The notes beneath the pieces were generated by a model. It saw only the letters and a list, made by a program, of their open reading frames with translations, made no database searches and was not told where the DNA came from. The position numbers were made by a program, and so were the translations under genes. Positions 17,253 through 24,103 of a stretch of DNA of 64,000 nucleotides are shown here, one piece after another. The DNA comes from an uncultured Bacteroidales bacterium (lineage in GTDB: Bacteria; Bacteroidota; Bacteroidia; Bacteroidales; UBA932), in the NCBI GenBank assembly GCA_900316955.1, contig ONEX01000005.1:124001-188000 (forward strand), in the 5' to 3' direction. The first letter of the stretch is position 1; the number at the start of each line of letters is the position of its first letter.

Positions 17253-17842
17253 CTGATGTTCAATAGTTTATGTGTCTGCAGCGACAGCCGCCACAGGGGA
17301 TGCCGCTGTATGTGGTCAATGGTTTCGGCCAACACGGCCTTGTTCTTCGTTTCGTCGCCAGTGTCGCAGGGCTGCAGGAAATGCCAGTCTGCAGGGAACG
17401 CCGCCCACTTGTCGACAGGGAAGCCCTCATAGACGACTTTCACCTCGTCAGCCCTTTCCAGCACGACAGTTCCGTCGCCCTTCAGGCCCTTTACGTCGGC
17501 CTTCGGGCTCAGGGTCACCCAGTCTACGCCTGCCGGCAGGACCCGGGTTCCGTTGGTCTCGACGTGGATCCGGAATCCGGCCTCGTGCAGGGCCTCGACA
17601 AGCGCCTCGTCCAGCTGCAGCGAAGGCTCGCCGCCGGTGACGCAGGCTCGCCGGCACTCGCCGCCGGCCTGGAGCATCTCCGCGACGATTTCCCCGGCGC
17701 CCATCTCCCGGTAGCCGCCGTGGTCCGTATCGCAGAACGGGCACTTCAGGTTGCAGCCGGAGAAGCGCAGGAACACCATCGGCGTCCCGGTCCAGAACCC
17801 TTCTCCCTGCAGGGAGTAGAATATTTCGTTGATCCGGTACAC
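17249..17842 (-). CDS. queE: 7-carboxy-7-deazaguanine synthase
   Basis: A 197-residue radical SAM enzyme. The N-terminal FYSLQGEGFWTGTP is diagnostic, and the cluster motif is CNLKCPFCDTDH. QueE converts 6-carboxytetrahydropterin to 7-carboxy-7-deazaguanine on the way to preQ0 and queuosine. The start codon appears to be GTG at 17842, sharing one base with the queD stop. It lies downstream of queC and queD in the same transcript and upstream of glpA. Confidence 0.93.
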   Translation of the reverse strand: MYRINEIFYSLQGEGFWTGTPMVFLRFSGCNLKCPFCDTDHGGYREMGAGEIVAEMLQAGGECRRACVTGGEPSLQLDEALVEALHEAGFRIHVETNGTRVLPAGVDWVTLSPKADVKGLKGDGTVVLERADEVKVVYEGFPVDKWAAFPADWHFLQPCDTGDETKNKAVLAETIDHIQRHPLWRLSLQTHKLLNIR

Positions 17843-18174
17843 TAGTCCCTTTCGTACGCGGCCATGTTCATCTCGGACTCCCAGACCTCGACCTTGTAGG
17901 CGTTGGGGGTGCGGTCGCAGATCCAGCGGGCGATGTTCTCAGCCGTGGGGTTCATCGGGAGGACGTCGTTCAGGTTCTTGTGGTCCAGGGCTTTCTCGAT
18001 GTCCCGCTTGATGAGGGTGAAGTCCGTGACCATGCCGTCCTGGTTGAGGGTTTCGGACTTGCAGTAGATCTTGACGATCCAGTTGTGGCCGTGCAGGTCC
18101 TCGCACTTGCTCTCATAGGAGAGCATCAGGCTGTGCGCAGCCGAGATTTCGAGTCTTTTACAGACGTAGTACAT
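17842..18174 (-). CDS. queD: 6-carboxy-5,6,7,8-tetrahydropterin synthase
   Basis: A 110-residue QueD/PTPS family enzyme. Zinc ligands are seen in SAAHSL and LHGHNW, and the ending WESEMNMAAY is typical. It makes 6-carboxytetrahydropterin from dihydroneopterin triphosphate. It sits 6 bases after queC and shares one base with queE. Confidence 0.92.
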   Translation of the reverse strand: MYYVCKRLEISAAHSLMLSYESKCEDLHGHNWIVKIYCKSETLNQDGMVTDFTLIKRDIEKALDHKNLNDVLPMNPTAENIARWICDRTPNAYKVEVWESEMNMAAYERD

Positions 18175-18180
18175 AGGCGT

Positions 18181-18822
18181 TTATGCTTCGTATTCGGTGG
18201 GGTCGAAGCCTTCGAGGGCTTCTTTCCGTTCGGTGCAGGTCCCGCAGCGGCCGCAGTGCTTCTCGCCGCCTTTGTAGCAGGAATAGGTGAGGGAATAGTC
18301 GATGCCAAGCGCCTTGCCGCGGAGGGCGATGTCGCGCTTGGTGATGTTACAGTAGGGGGAGACGATGCGGACGCCGTTGTAGGTGCCCGCTTCGGCCGCC
18401 CGGTCGAAGGCGTCCACGAATTCCGGACGGCAGTCCGGATAGATGGCGTGGTCGCCGCTGTGGTTCGCCAGGAGGACGGTATCGAGGTCGTTGCTTTCCG
18501 CCAGGCCCACGGCCACGGCGAGCATGATGCCGTTCCGGAAGGGAACGACGGTCGATTTCATGTTGTCGTCGGCGTAGCTGCCTTCCGGGATGTCCCCGCC
18601 GGACAGGAGGAGGTCGCTGCGGAAGTACTTGCCGATGAACTCCAGCGGAATCACCTGGTGCGGGATGCCGAGACGGCGGCAGTTTTCCACCGCGCAGGCG
18701 ATCTCCCTGGCGTTGTGCTTGGAGCCGTAGTCGAAAGTGACGGCCAGCGCGATGCTGTCCTTGTACTCGTACAGGAGCGTCGTGCTGTCCAGTCCGCCGG
18801 AATAGATGAGGATTGCTTTCAT
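18181..18822 (-). CDS. queC: 7-cyano-7-deazaguanine (preQ0) synthase
   Basis: A 213-residue ATP-dependent ligase. The PP-loop SGGLDSTT is near residue 8, and the zinc-binding cysteines are in CYKGGEKHCGRCGTC. QueC turns 7-carboxy-7-deazaguanine into preQ0. It is the first gene of the minus-strand run queC-queD-queE-glpA-glpB-glpC. QueF is not in the window, so the final reduction step must be encoded elsewhere or preQ1 is salvaged. Confidence 0.94.
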   Translation of the reverse strand: MKAILIYSGGLDSTTLLYEYKDSIALAVTFDYGSKHNAREIACAVENCRRLGIPHQVIPLEFIGKYFRSDLLLSGGDIPEGSYADDNMKSTVVPFRNGIMLAVAVGLAESNDLDTVLLANHSGDHAIYPDCRPEFVDAFDRAAEAGTYNGVRIVSPYCNITKRDIALRGKALGIDYSLTYSCYKGGEKHCGRCGTCTERKEALEGFDPTEYEA

Positions 18823-18839
18823 TCGTCAGTTATATTTTT

Positions 18840-18847
18840 CAAATATA
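18840..18847 (-). promoter_or_regulatory. -7 promoter element for queCDE-glpABC
   Basis: Read on the minus strand this is TATATTTG, an exact TAnnTTTG match 17 bases before the queC start. The -33 element is not obvious. No room for a preQ1 riboswitch remains in the 76-base gap. Confidence 0.55.
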
Positions 18848-18860
18848 AGAATATTTTTCC

Positions 18861-18868
18861 TAACTTTG
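18861..18868 (+). promoter_or_regulatory. -7 promoter element for the NfnA-like gene
   Basis: TAACTTTG, an exact TAnnTTTG match, 30 bases before the ATG at 18899. It is back to back with the queC promoter. The -33 region is weak. Confidence 0.5.
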
Positions 18869-18898
18869 ACCCAATTTAAACCGACTGCAGTAAAACGT

Positions 18899-19759
18899 AT
18901 GTACAAGATTATCCAGAAGGAAATGCTGACCCCGAACATCTGCCGGATGGTCGTGGAAGCACCGAGGCTGGCGGCGGCCGCCAAGCCCGGCCAGTTCCTG
19001 ATTGTCAGGGCTGACGAGAAAGGAGAGCGCATTCCGCTGACCATCAGTGATTTCGATGTCGAGAAAGGCACCGTCACCATCGTCACCCAGCCCATCGGCG
19101 CCTCGACGCAGGACATCGTGGCCTTCGAGGCAGGGGAGTCCTTCGCCGACGTGGTCGGCCCTCTTGGGAATCCGTCCGAGTTCATCGAGATGAGCCCCGA
19201 GCAGCTTGCGGCGAGCCATTTCATCTTCATCGCCGGCGGTGTCGGTACCGCTCCGGTCTATCCGCAGGCCAAGTGGCTGCACGCGCACGGCGCCAAGGTC
19301 GATGTCATCATCGGCGCCAAGACCGCCTCGCTCCTTATCTACAAGGAAGAAATGGCCGCCGTCTGCGACCATCTCCACCTCTGCACCGATGACGGCTCCG
19401 AGGGCTTCCACGGCATGGTCACCGCCCTCCTGGAGAAGCTTGTGAACGACGGCAACCAGTACACCCAGGCCGTCGCCATCGGCCCCATGATCATGATGAA
19501 GTTCACCACGCTGACCGCGAAGAAGCTCGGCCTGCCCATCGTCGTGAGCCTGAACACCCTGATGGTGGACGGCACCGGCATGTGCGGCGCCTGCCGCGTC
19601 ACCGTGGCCGGCAAGACCCGTTTCGCCTGTGTGGAAGGCCCCGAATTCAACGGCTACGACGTCGATTTCGACGAGGCGATGCGCCGGCAGGGCCAGTACC
19701 GGACGGAAGAGACCGAGGCCCGGGAGAATCATGTATGTAGAATCGGAAGAGGAAAATAG
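18899..19759 (+). CDS. Sulfide dehydrogenase/NfnA-like FAD/NAD-binding subunit
   Basis: A 286-residue ferredoxin-reductase-like protein of the DHOD electron-transfer family. It has an FAD-binding barrel (GQFLIVRADEKGERIPLTI), an NAD-binding part (AGGVGTAPVYPQ) and C-terminal [2Fe-2S] cysteines in GTGMCGACRV and the later FACVEGPEF. Paired with the next gene it matches NfnAB (electron-bifurcating NADH-dependent ferredoxin:NADP+ oxidoreductase) or the SudAB sulfide dehydrogenase. The choice cannot be made from sequence by eye. The start at 18899 was chosen because upstream codons run through the promoter. Confidence 0.88.
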   Translation: MYKIIQKEMLTPNICRMVVEAPRLAAAAKPGQFLIVRADEKGERIPLTISDFDVEKGTVTIVTQPIGASTQDIVAFEAGESFADVVGPLGNPSEFIEMSPEQLAASHFIFIAGGVGTAPVYPQAKWLHAHGAKVDVIIGAKTASLLIYKEEMAAVCDHLHLCTDDGSEGFHGMVTALLEKLVNDGNQYTQAVAIGPMIMMKFTTLTAKKLGLPIVVSLNTLMVDGTGMCGACRVTVAGKTRFACVEGPEFNGYDVDFDEAMRRQGQYRTEETEARENHVCRIGRGK

Positions 19760-19762
19760 GCT

Positions 19763-21151
19763 ATGGCGAACAAGATTGGAAGAGTTCCCGTGCGGGAACA
19801 GGACCCGAAAGTGAGGGCGACCAATTTCGAAGAGGTCTGCTACGGATACAATGTCGATGAGGCGATGCTCGAGGCCACCCGCTGCCTGCATTGCAAGAAT
19901 CCCCGCTGCGTGGGCGCCTGCCCCGTGGGCATCAAGATTCCCGAATTCATCGAGAAAGTCAAGGACGGCGATTTCGCGGCCGCCGCGGCGGTCATCGCCG
20001 AGGACAGCTCGCTGCCGGCCATCTGCGGCCGCGTGTGTCCGCAGGAAACCCAGTGCGAAGGCAGCTGCATCCTGGGCATCAAGGGCGAGAGCGTCGCGAT
20101 CGGCAAGCTCGAGCGCTTCGTGGCCGACTGGACGCGCGAGCAGGGCAAGGCTCCTGCCGCCGCCATCGCGCCCGCCAACGGCAAGAAAGTCGCGATCATC
20201 GGCTCCGGCCCTTCCGGCCTGGCCTGCGCCGCGGACCTCGCGAAGCTCGGCTATGACGTGACCATCTTCGAGGCCCTGCACCGTCCGGGCGGCGTGCTCG
20301 AGTACGGCATCCCCGAGTTCCGTCTTCCGAAGGACAAGGTCGTGGCCGCCGAGATCGAGGCCGTCAAGGCCCTCGGTGTCAAGATCGAACTGGACGTGAT
20401 CATCGGCCGGACCGTCACCATCGACTCCCTGATGGACAAGGAAGGCTACGAGGCCGTGTTCGTGGGCTCCGGCGCCGGTCTGCCGCGCTTCATGGGCATC
20501 CCGGGCGAGAACGCCAACGGCGTCTTCTCCGCCAACGAGTTCCTCACCCGCAACAACCTGATGAAGGCTTTCCGTCCCGACTATCTCACCCCGATCCACG
20601 CCGGCAAGCAGTGCGTCGTGGTCGGCGGCGGCAACGTCGCCATGGATGCCGCGCGTACCGCGCTGCGTCTCGGCGCCGAGACCACCATCGTCTACCGCCG
20701 TACCGAGGTGGAGCTTCCCGCCCGTAAGGAGGAAGTCCATCACGCGCACGAGGAAGGCGTCGAATTCAAGATGCTTACGAACCCTGTCGAGGTCCTCGCG
20801 GACGAGAAAGGCTGGGTCCGGGCCATCAAGTGCATCAAGATGGAGCTCGGCGAGCCCGACGCCAGCGGCCGCCGTTCCCCGATTCCGATCGAGGGCTCCG
20901 AGTTCGAGATCCCCTGCGACACCGTCATCATGGCCCTCGGCACGTCCCCGAACCCGCTGATCGCCCAGACGACCGGCGGCCTGGAGACGAACCGCCGCGG
21001 CTGCCTCGTCGCCGACGAGCACGGCGCGACGACCCGTCCCGGCATCTTCGCCGGCGGCGACGCCGTCACCGGCGCCGCGACCGTGATCCTCGCGATGGGC
21101 GCCGGCCGCAAGGCCGCCGCCGCCATCCACGAGTACCTCTCCGCGAAATAG
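19763..21151 (+). CDS. NfnB/GltA-like NADPH-dependent flavoprotein subunit
   Basis: A 462-residue protein related to the small subunit of glutamate synthase. An N-terminal double [4Fe-4S] region (CLHCKNPRCVGACPVG and CGRVCPQETQCEGSCILG) is followed by an FAD motif (IIGSGPSGLACA) and an NADPH motif (VVGGGNVAMDAARTALRLG). It is often annotated gltA, but with no large glutamate synthase subunit beside it and an NfnA-like partner 3 bases upstream, an NfnB or SudA role is more likely. It would move electrons between ferredoxin, NADH and NADPH in anaerobic metabolism. Confidence 0.9.
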   Translation: MANKIGRVPVREQDPKVRATNFEEVCYGYNVDEAMLEATRCLHCKNPRCVGACPVGIKIPEFIEKVKDGDFAAAAAVIAEDSSLPAICGRVCPQETQCEGSCILGIKGESVAIGKLERFVADWTREQGKAPAAAIAPANGKKVAIIGSGPSGLACAADLAKLGYDVTIFEALHRPGGVLEYGIPEFRLPKDKVVAAEIEAVKALGVKIELDVIIGRTVTIDSLMDKEGYEAVFVGSGAGLPRFMGIPGENANGVFSANEFLTRNNLMKAFRPDYLTPIHAGKQCVVVGGGNVAMDAARTALRLGAETTIVYRRTEVELPARKEEVHHAHEEGVEFKMLTNPVEVLADEKGWVRAIKCIKMELGEPDASGRRSPIPIEGSEFEIPCDTVIMALGTSPNPLIAQTTGGLETNRRGCLVADEHGATTRPGIFAGGDAVTGAATVILAMGAGRKAAAAIHEYLSAK

Positions 21152-21178
21152 CGGGCTCAGGCTTCGATTATTAGGATT

Positions 21179-21216
21179 ACACCCACGCGCTACAGCGACA
21201 GCGCGTGGGTGTTCTT
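21179..21216 (+). terminator. Rho-independent terminator overlapping the end of the lrp-like gene
   Basis: A perfect 13-base-pair stem: ACACCCACGCGCT at 21179-21191 and AGCGCGTGGGTGT at 21200-21212, with an 8-base loop, then TTCTTG. It lies after nfnB, and its downstream arm encodes the last residues of the convergent Lrp-family protein. Confidence 0.7.
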
Positions 21217-21657
21217 GATTTCCTTCATGACGAAGGAGGAGAGGATGGAGCCGATGGAGTCGATGGTGCCCAGGACGTTGATGATGAATTCGTTGTAGTA
21301 TTTCATGTCGGGGGCGTGGATCTTCAGGAGGTAGTCGTACTCGCCGGAGATGTTGTAGCATTCGGCCACCTGGGGGATGTCACGGATGATGGAGACGAAG
21401 GTGCGGGCGACTTCGCGGCTCATCTGCTTCAGCTTGACGGAACAGAAGACGACGAAGCCCAGGTTCAGTTTCTCCGCGTCCAGGACGGCGACGTACTTCT
21501 TGATGAAGCCGCTGCGTTCCAGGCGCTTGAGGCGTTCGAAGACGGGGGTGGTGGAGAGGTTCACGCGGGCGGCCAGTTCCTTGGTCGTGAGGCGGGCGTT
21601 CTCCTGCAGGCAGCGCAGGATGTCCAGGTCGGTGGAGTCAAGGACGAATTCGTTCAT
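21190..21657 (-). CDS. Lrp/AsnC family transcriptional regulator
   Basis: A 155-residue feast/famine regulator. The N-terminal helix-turn-helix covers residues 5-50 (DILRCLQENARLTTKELAAR, then NLSTTPVFERLKRLE), followed by a RAM ligand-binding domain. The family binds amino acids and controls their metabolism. It is divergent from metY-metX-thrA, so regulation of that set is a reasonable guess. The ATG at 21657 gives the standard Lrp length. An open frame further upstream reads through A/T-rich promoter DNA. Confidence 0.93.
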   Translation of the reverse strand: MNEFVLDSTDLDILRCLQENARLTTKELAARVNLSTTPVFERLKRLERSGFIKKYVAVLDAEKLNLGFVVFCSVKLKQMSREVARTFVSIIRDIPQVAECYNISGEYDYLLKIHAPDMKYYNEFIINVLGTIDSIGSILSSFVMKEIKNTHALSL

Positions 21658-21762
21658 ATCGCAGAATATTATTCTATACAAAGTGGGATGAAATGGGTAC
21701 TTTTTCTTTATTGCGCCCATTTTTCTGCAAAAATAGAAATATTTTCCAAATTATTTAAGAAC

Positions 21763-21794
21763 TTTGGAAGAAAACGCCAAAGACCTTATCTTTG
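21763..21794 (+). promoter_or_regulatory. Promoter of the metY-metX-thrA operon
   Basis: TTTG at 21763-21766, a 20-base spacer and TATCTTTG at 21787-21794, exact on both elements. The start codon at 21816 follows 21 bases later. Confidence 0.85.
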
Positions 21795-21815
21795 TAAGGT
21801 AACATTGGATTGAAC

Positions 21816-23096
21816 ATGAGCAAGATCGACACCCTTTGCGTCCATGCGGGCTACGAGCCCGGACGCGGCGAACCCCGGCAGATGCCCATCGTGCAGAGCA
21901 CGACGTTCAAATATGAAACCTCCGACCAGATGGGCCGGCTCTTCGACCTGGAAGATGCGGGCTATTTCTATACGCGGCTGGCGAACCCGACCTGCGACAT
22001 GGTCGCGGCCCGTATCAACGCCCTGGAAGGCGGCGTGGGCGCCATCCTGACCTCCTCCGGCCAGGCGGCGAACCTCTTCGCCTGCCTGAACATCTGCAAG
22101 GCGGGGGACCACATCGTGAGCCTGAACAACATCTACGGTGGCACCTTCAACCTCCTGGGCGTCTCCCTGAAGCAGATGGGAATCGACGTCACCTTCGTGG
22201 ACCACAAGGCCTCGGATGAGGAAGTGAACGCCTGCTTCCGTCCGGAGACCAAGCTCCTCTTCGGCGAAACGCTTTCCAACCCGGGCGTGGAAGTGCTGGA
22301 TATCGAGCGCTTCGCGAAGATCGCCCATGCGCACGGCGTGCCGCTGGTGATCGACAACACCTTTGCGACGCCTGTCCATTGCCGTCCCTTCGAGTGGGGC
22401 GCGGACATCGTCACCCATTCCACGACCAAGTACATCGACGGCCACGGCGCCACCGTCGGCGGCTGCGTGGTGGACAGCGGCAACTTCGACTGGGAGGCCC
22501 ATGCGGACAAGTTCCCGGGCCTGACCACGCCGGACGCGTCCTACCACGGACTCACCTATACGAAGAAGTTCGGCCGTGCGGCCTATATCACCAAGGCCAC
22601 GACGCACCTGATGCGGGACCTCGGCTCCATGCAGAGCCCGCAGAACGCCTTCTACCTGAACCTGGGCCTGCAGACGCTGCACCTCAGGATCCGCCGCGTG
22701 TCCGAGAGCGCGCTGAAGGTGGCCACCTTCCTGAAGAACCACCCGGCCGTCGCCTGGGTACGCTATCCGGACCTGCCGGACGATCCCGAGCACGAGAAGC
22801 AGCTGAAATACCTGCCGGAAGGCTCCTGCGGCGTGATGTGCATCGGCCTCAAGGGTGGCCGCGCCTTCGACAACCGCTTCATGGACGCCCTGAAGCTCAT
22901 CACCATCGAGACGCACGTGGCGGACTGCTATTCCTGCATCCTGCACCCGGCCTCGCATACGCACCGGCAGCTCTCGGACGAGCAGCTCCGCGCCGCCGGC
23001 ATCGACCCGGGCCTGATGCGCGTGTCCGTCGGCCTGGAAGATCCGGACGACATCATCGCCGACCTCGCCCAAGCCCTTGACGCCGCCGCGAAATGA
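21816..23096 (+). CDS. metY: O-acetylhomoserine sulfhydrylase (aminocarboxypropyltransferase)
   Basis: A 426-residue PLP enzyme of the Cys/Met metabolism family. It has the N-terminal DTLCVHAGYEP, the phosphate-binding LTSSGQAANL and the PLP lysine in HSTTKYIDGHG (about residue 210). MetY makes homocysteine directly from O-acetylhomoserine and sulfide. Its length and the adjoining metX (4-base overlap) favour MetY over cystathionine synthase. The ATG at 21816 follows a strong promoter. Confidence 0.93.
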   Translation: MSKIDTLCVHAGYEPGRGEPRQMPIVQSTTFKYETSDQMGRLFDLEDAGYFYTRLANPTCDMVAARINALEGGVGAILTSSGQAANLFACLNICKAGDHIVSLNNIYGGTFNLLGVSLKQMGIDVTFVDHKASDEEVNACFRPETKLLFGETLSNPGVEVLDIERFAKIAHAHGVPLVIDNTFATPVHCRPFEWGADIVTHSTTKYIDGHGATVGGCVVDSGNFDWEAHADKFPGLTTPDASYHGLTYTKKFGRAAYITKATTHLMRDLGSMQSPQNAFYLNLGLQTLHLRIRRVSESALKVATFLKNHPAVAWVRYPDLPDDPEHEKQLKYLPEGSCGVMCIGLKGGRAFDNRFMDALKLITIETHVADCYSCILHPASHTHRQLSDEQLRAAGIDPGLMRVSVGLEDPDDIIADLAQALDAAAK

Positions 23097-24097
23097 TCCG
23101 CAAAGAACTCATAACGGACTTGACCTTGGAAGCCGGGGGAGCGCTCCCCGGCGCCCATGTCGTGTACCATGTCTCCCAGGAGGCCTGGGACGGCCGCAAG
23201 CCCGTCATCTGGATCTGCCACGCCCTCACGGCGAACAGCGATCCCGAGGACTGGTGGCCGGAGATGGTGGGCCCGGGCAAGGCCATCGACACGGAGAAGA
23301 GCTTCGTGGCCTGCGTGAACATGCTGGGCTCCGCCTACGGTTCCGAAGGGCCGGCCCGCGAGAACCCGGCGACGGGGAAGCCCTGGCTCCTGGATTTCCC
23401 GAAGGTGACAGTCCGGGACATGGTGGCGGCTTCCATCGTCGTTCGTAAGACGCTGGGTGTCAGCACGGTGGACCTCCTTATCGGCAGTTCCATCGGCGGT
23501 TTCCAGGCCATCGAATGGGCGGTGACCGAGCCGGAAGTGTTCAAGCGCTGCATGTTCATCGCGACGGCGCCGCGCGTGTCGCCGTACCTGTCAGCGACGG
23601 TGGAGGCGCAGCGGATGGCGCTGGAGGCGGACCCGACATTCCGGGAGGCCCGGAACCTCCAGGGCGGCGCCGCCGGCCTCAAGTGCGCCCGCGCGCAGGC
23701 GCTCATCTCCTACCGCTGCTTCGAAGGCTACGGCCTCACGCAGCTCGAGGCCGACCCCGACACCCTCTTCGCCGGCCGGGCCGCTTCCTATGAGCGGTAC
23801 CAGGGCGAGAAGCTGGTCCGCCGCGGGTTCGACGCCTATTCCTACTACACCCTGTGCGACGCCCTGGACAGCCACAACGTGGGCCGGGGCCGGGGCGGGG
23901 TCGACAACGCCCTCGCGCGGATCAAGGCGCGCACGACGGTCGTCTCCATCGACACGGACGCCCTTTTCCCGCCGCAGGAATCGTCCGTCTGGGCCCGCTG
24001 GATCCCCGGGGCCGACTATATCGAAATTTCCTCCCGTTTCGGCCACGACGGCTTCCTGCTGGAAACCGCGCGCCTGACGGCTATATTAATGAAATAA
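23093..24097 (+). CDS. metX: Homoserine O-acetyltransferase
   Basis: A 334-residue alpha/beta-hydrolase-fold acyltransferase. The nucleophile serine is in LLIGSSIGGFQAIEW (about residue 128), Asp in DTDALFPP and His in FGHDGFLLE. It activates homoserine by acetylation (or succinylation in some members), giving the substrate for MetY. The elbow reads GSSIGG rather than the commoner GGSMGG. The ATG overlaps the metY stop, and thrA follows after 6 bases. Confidence 0.92.
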   Translation: MIRKELITDLTLEAGGALPGAHVVYHVSQEAWDGRKPVIWICHALTANSDPEDWWPEMVGPGKAIDTEKSFVACVNMLGSAYGSEGPARENPATGKPWLLDFPKVTVRDMVAASIVVRKTLGVSTVDLLIGSSIGGFQAIEWAVTEPEVFKRCMFIATAPRVSPYLSATVEAQRMALEADPTFREARNLQGGAAGLKCARAQALISYRCFEGYGLTQLEADPDTLFAGRAASYERYQGEKLVRRGFDAYSYYTLCDALDSHNVGRGRGGVDNALARIKARTTVVSIDTDALFPPQESSVWARWIPGADYIEISSRFGHDGFLLETARLTAILMK

Positions 24098-24103
24098 ACG
24101 AAC

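Noticed and set aside
18823-18898. preQ1 riboswitch upstream of queC
   Set aside because: The 76-base gap is filled by two back-to-back promoters and shows no preQ1 aptamer hairpin or conserved A-rich tail.
19763-21151. Calling this gene the glutamate synthase small subunit gltD
   Set aside because: No large glutamate synthase subunit is adjacent and the gene is paired with an NfnA/SudB-like flavoprotein, so an Nfn or Sud complex fits better.
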